From assembly GCA_964569385.1 (NCBI GenBank), contig CAZMUM010000007.1, positions 1-64,000 of the forward strand: a stretch of 64,000 bases of DNA, given 5' to 3'. This document shows, piece after piece, positions 59,198 through 64,000 of this stretch (position 1 is its first letter; each line of letters begins with the position of its first letter). A program made the position numbers and the translations under genes. The notes under the pieces were generated by a model that made no database searches, was not told the origin of the DNA, and saw only the letters and a list, made by a program, of their open reading frames with translations. The DNA comes from JAADHX01 sp964569385. GTDB taxonomy: Bacteria > Actinomycetota > Acidimicrobiia > Acidimicrobiales > Poriferisodalaceae.

Positions 59198-60328
59198 ATG
59201 AAGCGACTTGTGAAGTTGTTAGGCCTTTTGCTGGCCTTCACGCTTGTTGCCGCAGCCTGCGGCGACAGCGACGACGACTCGACTCCGGCTGACGCGCCAG
59301 ATAGCACCGAAGCGTCGGAAAGCAGCGAAGCGCCTGAAAGCACCGAAGCTGCCGCACCAGCATCGGACACCAACGTAGGACTCACCTTCGACATTGGTGG
59401 CCGTGGCGATCAGTCGTTCAACGATTCGGCTGCTGCTGGCATCGATAGGGCCGCGAGCGATCTCGGTGTTAGTTTCACCGAAGCTGAGCCAAACACCGAC
59501 GGCTCCAACCGCGCCGAGCTTCTTCAGACCCAGGCCGATGTATCTGGGCTGGTCATTGCGGTCGGGTTCTTATTCGCCAATGATGTCGTCGCTGTCGCTG
59601 CCGAAAACCCAGACGTCAACTTTGCCGTCATCGATGATGCCATGCTCGATTTCGACAATGGTGGAGTACCCCGCGGAGACAATATCGCTGGGTTGACCTT
59701 CGCCGAGCACGAGGGCTCGTACCTCGTTGGTGTTGCCGCCGCACTTAAGAGCGAAACCGGGAGCATTGGTTTCATCGGCGGCGTGTCTGGCTTCGGTCTC
59801 ATCGAGAAGTTCGAGGCTGGTTTTGCTGCCGGCGCTCGTTCGGTTAACGCCGACATCGAGATCACCAGCCAGTACATCACCGAATTCCCAGACTTCGACG
59901 GCTTCTTCGCCGCCGACCGGGCCCAGGAAATAGCTGGCGCAATGTTCGACCAGGGCGCAGATGTTATCTACCACGCCGCTGGTGGTTCTGGTGCTGGACT
60001 CTTCCAGGCCGCCTCGGACTTCACCGGGACCAGTGGTTCCAAGGTGTGGGGTATCGGGGTCGACTCCGACCAGTACAACACTGTTGACCCTTCGGTTCAG
60101 GAGTTCGTCCTGACCTCCATGCTGAAGCGTGTTGACGTTGCTGTGTTCGAGATCACCACTGCCCACGAAGACGGTACGTTCACCGCTGGCAACACTGCCT
60201 ACGACCTTTCCGACGACGGCGTTGGATACTCAACTTCTGGCGGGTTCGTCGACGATATCGTCGACCAACTTGAGGCTGCCAAGGCCGACATCATCTCGGG
60301 AGCTATTGAAGTCCCAACCGAGCCGTAG
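59198..60328 (+). CDS. BMP-family substrate-binding lipoprotein
   Basis: 376 residues. Signal peptide with lipobox LVAAAC, an acidic Ser/Thr spacer (about 25-55), then the BMP/PnrA fold: VGLTFDIGGRGDQSFND (about 57), VIAVGFLFANDV, GSIGFIGGVSGFGLIEKFEAGF (split) and YHAAGGSGAGLFQAA. This family delivers nucleosides (or related compounds) to an ABC importer, whose ATPase and permeases follow. ATG 59198 follows GAGAGGG. Confidence 0.92.
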   Translation: MKRLVKLLGLLLAFTLVAAACGDSDDDSTPADAPDSTEASESSEAPESTEAAAPASDTNVGLTFDIGGRGDQSFNDSAAAGIDRAASDLGVSFTEAEPNTDGSNRAELLQTQADVSGLVIAVGFLFANDVVAVAAENPDVNFAVIDDAMLDFDNGGVPRGDNIAGLTFAEHEGSYLVGVAAALKSETGSIGFIGGVSGFGLIEKFEAGFAAGARSVNADIEITSQYITEFPDFDGFFAADRAQEIAGAMFDQGADVIYHAAGGSGAGLFQAASDFTGTSGSKVWGIGVDSDQYNTVDPSVQEFVLTSMLKRVDVAVFEITTAHEDGTFTAGNTAYDLSDDGVGYSTSGGFVDDIVDQLEAAKADIISGAIEVPTEP

Positions 60329-60390
60329 GCCGCGATCATTGCTGATCACCTGGTAGTCGAGCAATGACGTAACGGTTATCTGTATTACCG

Positions 60391-60428
60391 AACGAGACCG
60401 GACTAGTGTCCGGTCTCGTTCTGGTTTT
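60391..60428 (+). terminator. Terminator/attenuator between binding protein and ATPase
   Basis: A perfect 13-bp stem (60391-60403 with 60408-60420) around TAGT, followed by CTGGTTTT. It would stop most transcripts after the binding protein and so let it be made in excess over the transporter. Confidence 0.8.
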
Positions 60429-60451
60429 CAGAACATGAGGGGAAGCCGCGT

Positions 60452-61996
60452 GTGAGCAACGCCATCGAGTTGAAGGACATCACGAAACGATTCCCGGGTG
60501 TCATTGCCAACGATCGGGTGAACTTGACGGTGGCCGAGGGTGAAATTCACGCGATTTGTGGCGAAAACGGTGCCGGTAAGTCGACGCTCATGAAGATCCT
60601 CTACGGGATGCAGGCTGCCGACGAAGGCGAGATGTATGTCAACGATCAGCGTGTCGCGTTCCATTCACCTAACGACGCTATTGATGCCGGGATTGGCATG
60701 GTGCATCAGCACTTCATGCTTGCCAACCAGTTGAGTGTTCTCGAGAACGTCATTTTGGGCTCGGAGCCCACGACTACTGGGGGGCGAATCAATTTCAAAG
60801 AAGCCAGGAGGCACATGGCCGAGGTCGGTGCGGCCTACGGTCTCGATGTCGACCCAGACACCCTTATCGAAGATCTCGAAGTTGGCGCCCGCCAGCGGGT
60901 CGAGATCATCAAGGTGTTGTACCGCGGCGCGCGTATTCTCATCCTCGACGAGCCAACTGCGGTGCTGGTGCCCCAAGAAGTCGAGGAGTTGTTCCGCAAC
61001 CTCCGCGGTCTCAAGGAGAGCGGCGCCACCATCATCTTTATCAATCACAAGCTCAAAGAAGTACTCGAGATCGCGGACCGCATCACCGTCATCCGGCGAG
61101 GTAAGACAGTGGCCACCGTTAACGCGGCCGACGTAACTGCGGGAGACTTGGCCGAGCTGATGGTGGGCTCGGAGTTACCGACCCCAGAGACAACCGACTC
61201 GACCGTCACCGACGAAGTAATGCTCGAAGTGTCCGATCTCACGATGCTCGACGACGACGATCGACCGACGGTGTCCGACGTTTCGTTCCGGGTGCATAAA
61301 GGTGAGGTGCTCGGTGTCGCTGGCATCGAGGGCAACGGCCAATCAGAACTAATTGACGCCATTGTTGGAACCGAATCACCGACGGCGGGCTCGGTGGTAA
61401 TGAACGGTGTCGATGTGACCAACTCTCCAGTTCGTGACCGGCGCGAGGGCGGGCTTGGCTATGTGCCCCAAGACCGCCACGAAGAGGGTTTGTTGCTCGA
61501 CGCGCCATTGTGGGAGAACGCCGCCCTCGGACACCAAACATCGCCGCCCTTTGCCAAGGGAATCTGGACCGACCGGGCTGGATCAAGAAGACGTACTGAG
61601 CAAATTCGTGAAGATTTCGATGTACGCACCCCGAACATAGAAGTCTCGGCCAGAGCTCTATCTGGCGGCAATCAGCAGAAGCTGATCATCGGCCGCGAGT
61701 TGTTAGCCGACCCGGTTGTGTTGCTGGCTGCCCACCCGACGCGTGGCATCGATGTGGGCGCCCAGGCCGACGTCTGGAACGAGATCCGTAGAGCCCGCTC
61801 CGAGGGGTTGGCCACGCTTTTGTTCTCGGCCGACCTCGAAGAGCTGATCGGACTGTCGGATCGCATCGTTGTCATGTTCCACGGTCAGCTCGTTGCCACT
61901 CTCGACCCGGCCAAGATCGATGCTCGAACGTTAGGTAGTTATATGACGGGAGCCGCCCTCCAAGGCTCTGATTCGGCCAACGAGGTAGTTGCATGA
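60452..61996 (+). CDS. Nucleoside-type ABC importer, double ATPase subunit
   Basis: 514 residues with two ABC domains. Domain 1: Walker A GENGAGKST (37-45), LDEPTAVL Walker B (about 163), H-loop INHKLKEV. Domain 2: a degenerate Walker A GIEGNGQSEL, signature ALSGGNQQKL, and HPTRGIDVGA in place of a Walker B. This asymmetry is usual in RbsA/YufO-type importers. GTG 60452 follows GAGGGGA. It overlaps the first permease by four bases. Confidence 0.92.
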   Translation: MSNAIELKDITKRFPGVIANDRVNLTVAEGEIHAICGENGAGKSTLMKILYGMQAADEGEMYVNDQRVAFHSPNDAIDAGIGMVHQHFMLANQLSVLENVILGSEPTTTGGRINFKEARRHMAEVGAAYGLDVDPDTLIEDLEVGARQRVEIIKVLYRGARILILDEPTAVLVPQEVEELFRNLRGLKESGATIIFINHKLKEVLEIADRITVIRRGKTVATVNAADVTAGDLAELMVGSELPTPETTDSTVTDEVMLEVSDLTMLDDDDRPTVSDVSFRVHKGEVLGVAGIEGNGQSELIDAIVGTESPTAGSVVMNGVDVTNSPVRDRREGGLGYVPQDRHEEGLLLDAPLWENAALGHQTSPPFAKGIWTDRAGSRRRTEQIREDFDVRTPNIEVSARALSGGNQQKLIIGRELLADPVVLLAAHPTRGIDVGAQADVWNEIRRARSEGLATLLFSADLEELIGLSDRIVVMFHGQLVATLDPAKIDARTLGSYMTGAALQGSDSANEVVA

Positions 61997-63105
61997 CCTT
62001 GTCTTGGCGACGAGTTGGCCTGGCCTTGGCGGCGCCGGGGATGGCATTCGCTTTTGCAATCATCATTTCGTCGGTCGTGCTCGAGTTATCTGGAAGCAAT
62101 TCCTACGTCACCTATAGAACGATGCTCGAGAACGGCAGTCGGCTCGAGACCATGATCGACACCCTCAACCGAGCGACACCATTGTTCATTGCTGGTATTG
62201 CTGCGGCCATTGGCTTTCGGATGAACCTGTTCAATATTGGAATTGAGGGCCAGTACGTTTTGGCGGCCTTTGCCGCAGCAGTGGTCGGTTCGCAAATAAG
62301 CCTTCCAGGGCCGCTTCATGTTGCGGTGATCGTGGCTACGGCCATGATCGTCGGCGGCGCTTTCTCAGGGCTGGCCGCTTTGCTAAAGGTATATCGCGGC
62401 GTCAACGAGGTGATCTCCACGATCATGCTCAACTTCATCGCCATCGGCGGGATTATCGCGGCCATTTTCCCTCTCGTCATCGACCGTAGCCCTAACGCGG
62501 CCAACAGTGCCGGTACTCCAAAGATTGCCGAATCTGGCTGGTTGCCCGACCTCAACTGGTTGGTCGAGATCTTCACCCGCGATATTGGCAAGGGCCGCGA
62601 ACTTACCGGTGTGATTTTGATTGCGGTCATGGTTGGTATCGGATTCTCGGTGTTTGTCAACAGGACCAGGTATGGATTCGACCTGCGAGCTAGCGGAATG
62701 AACCCACTGGCCGCTCGTGCTGGCGGCGTGCCGCCTGGGCGCATGGTTCTGATCGCCATGATTTTGTCTGGTGCGGTCGCTGGCCTCATCGGAATGCCAG
62801 AAATCCTGAGTGATACACACTCCTATGACCAGGGTTTCGTCAGAGGTCTCGGTTTTGGCGGCCTGGCGGTGGCGTTGCTTGGCCGAAACTCTGCGGGCGG
62901 CATCGTGTTTGCTGCTCTTTTGTTCGGCTTCCTTGATTCGTCGTCGGCGATCTTGCAAGTGAGCGGCTCGGCCTCAGCGTCGATAGTGGTCATCATGCAG
63001 GCCACTGTTCTTTTGGCCGCGGTGGTGGCCTATGAGGTTGTCAACCGGTACCGACAACGCGACGAGATTCAGCGAGCTTCGACCGAGATGGAGTCGACAT
63101 CATGA
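61993..63105 (+). CDS. Nucleoside-type ABC importer permease 1
   Basis: 370 residues with about nine or ten membrane helices, the BPD_transp_2 family (YufP-like). Conserved loops: GFRMNLFNIGIEGQYVLAAF (about 76-95) and GVNEVISTIMLNFIAIGG (about 135-152). ATG 61993 overlaps the ATPase stop; its own stop overlaps the next start, so all three are translated in order. Confidence 0.92.
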   Translation: MTLSWRRVGLALAAPGMAFAFAIIISSVVLELSGSNSYVTYRTMLENGSRLETMIDTLNRATPLFIAGIAAAIGFRMNLFNIGIEGQYVLAAFAAAVVGSQISLPGPLHVAVIVATAMIVGGAFSGLAALLKVYRGVNEVISTIMLNFIAIGGIIAAIFPLVIDRSPNAANSAGTPKIAESGWLPDLNWLVEIFTRDIGKGRELTGVILIAVMVGIGFSVFVNRTRYGFDLRASGMNPLAARAGGVPPGRMVLIAMILSGAVAGLIGMPEILSDTHSYDQGFVRGLGFGGLAVALLGRNSAGGIVFAALLFGFLDSSSAILQVSGSASASIVVIMQATVLLAAVVAYEVVNRYRQRDEIQRASTEMESTS

Positions 63106-64000
63106 GCGCGGTCACCGTAGATCCGTCAACCCCGCAGACACTCTCGGAGCGGTACCTGGCAGTACCGGCAGCGTTTCGCTGGATGGGTGTTGCGGCGCTC
63201 GGCATTCTGGTAATCACTATCGTTCAATCGTTCTCAGGCACATCGCTTCTCACCGACTCCAACACAACGGGCACCATGCTTCGCTGGTCGGTCCCGTTGT
63301 TGTTGGCTGGTTTGGGAGGATTGTTCGCAGAACGAGTCGGTATTGTGAACATCGGCCTCGAAGGCATGATGGTCCTCGGCACCTGGTGTGGTGCATGGGG
63401 CGCGTTCAACTATGGACCCTGGTGGGGCCTTATTGCTGGAGCGGCCGGCGGAGCACTTGGCGGTTTGTTACATGCAGTGGCCACTATCAACTTTGGTGTC
63501 GACCACATCGTGTCCGGCGTGGCCATCAATATTCTTGGTCCTGGCCTCACCCGGTACCTATCCGAACGAGTTTTCGTCAACTATGAAGGCGGTTCGCAGA
63601 CCCAGTCGCCTCGTGTCGACGGCCTCGGCAACATCACAGTCCCGTTCTTCGCCGGAGGCAAGATCGGGGGCTGGAAGTCGCCAGACATGCTTGGCTGGAT
63701 CGACGACAAAGAGTGGTTCTGGATCTCCGACATGGCGGGCGTGACGCGCGGGCTGTTGTTCAACATCGCTTACTTCACGATTGTTGCTCTGGCTCTGGCG
63801 ATGATTGGCTCGTGGGTCATTTGGAAAACTGCGCTTGGCCTGCGTATGCGGTCTTCAGGCGAGAATCCATCTGCGGGAGAGAGTCTTGGCGTCAATATCT
63901 ACTTGTACCGCTACATCGGCGTGATGATCTCCGGCGCTCTCGCCGGAATGGCCGGCGCGTTCATCGTTCTCGAGCTCACCGGCCTATACCGCGGCGGCCA
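63102..64000 (+). CDS. Nucleoside-type ABC importer permease 2 (3' end outside)
   Basis: At least 299 residues with many membrane helices and the paired-permease signatures GLFAERVGIVNIGLEGMMVL (about 77-96) and VSGVAINILGPGLTRYLSE (about 142-160). ATG 63102 overlaps the stop of permease 1. The frame is open to the window edge, so the C-terminus lies outside. Together with the preceding genes it completes a BMP-type importer. Confidence 0.93.
   Translation, partial: MSAVTVDPSTPQTLSERYLAVPAAFRWMGVAALGILVITIVQSFSGTSLLTDSNTTGTMLRWSVPLLLAGLGGLFAERVGIVNIGLEGMMVLGTWCGAWGAFNYGPWWGLIAGAAGGALGGLLHAVATINFGVDHIVSGVAINILGPGLTRYLSERVFVNYEGGSQTQSPRVDGLGNITVPFFAGGKIGGWKSPDMLGWIDDKEWFWISDMAGVTRGLLFNIAYFTIVALALAMIGSWVIWKTALGLRMRSSGENPSAGESLGVNIYLYRYIGVMISGALAGMAGAFIVLELTGLYRGG

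Overview
The window reads as chromosomal DNA of a high-GC actinobacterium. GTG starts are common, neighbouring genes often overlap by 4 bases, and the gene content (DUF1800/DUF1501 pair, a PAC2-family protein, actinobacterial-type crotonyl-CoA carboxylase/reductase, Tat-exported proteins, lipoproteins with Asp/Thr-rich spacers, many propeller-repeat surface proteins) fits Acidimicrobiia-like lineages. The lineage is inferred from gene content only; there is no rRNA here.

Layout. 0-2.4 kb: a partial acidic-tailed protein, a flavin-reductase-like gene, then a graveyard of truncated genes. 2.4-9.5 kb: TetR regulator, two exported unknowns, a secreted beta-propeller lipoprotein, an LLM-class flavin monooxygenase and a PAC2 protein. 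9551-11161: a complete IS1380-family element with matching 13-bp ends and a CTTAG target duplication, sitting just past aroC. 11.2-24 kb: aroC, NUDIX, epimerase, serine hydrolase, DUF1800 plus DUF1501-propeller pair, SURF1, CapA-like and an S9 peptidase. A small RNA with its own promoter and terminator (6C-like) lies at about 23988-24105.

24.1-36.6 kb: xseA-xseB, an ABC exporter, tRNA-Ser(CGA), tadA, and an old, partly decayed duplication. Two exported propeller-repeat proteins, two tRNA-Ser copies (one chimeric and probably dead), two GNAT genes (one dead) and a short conserved block recur in the same order. A MerR pair and a phosphotransferase lie inside the second copy. 36.6-46.5 kb: uridine phosphorylase, 2OG-Fe(II) oxygenase, metY, TolB-like lipoprotein, tRNA-Ser(GGA), SRP RNA, dnaX-ybaB-recR and glyA. 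Six intergenic palindromes of exactly 48 bp lie between 28 and 44.4 kb; they look like one dispersed element family.

46.8-64 kb: thiolase, crotonyl-CoA carboxylase/reductase and methylmalonyl-CoA epimerase (ethylmalonyl-CoA route of acetyl-CoA/C4 metabolism); a Ser/Thr kinase overlapping an FHA-winged-helix regulator, next to a GH44 endoglucanase; a HerA-like ATPase head-to-head with a SpoU methyltransferase fused to a cupin_5 domain; and a BMP-type nucleoside ABC importer (binding lipoprotein, double ATPase, two permeases) whose last gene runs off the end.
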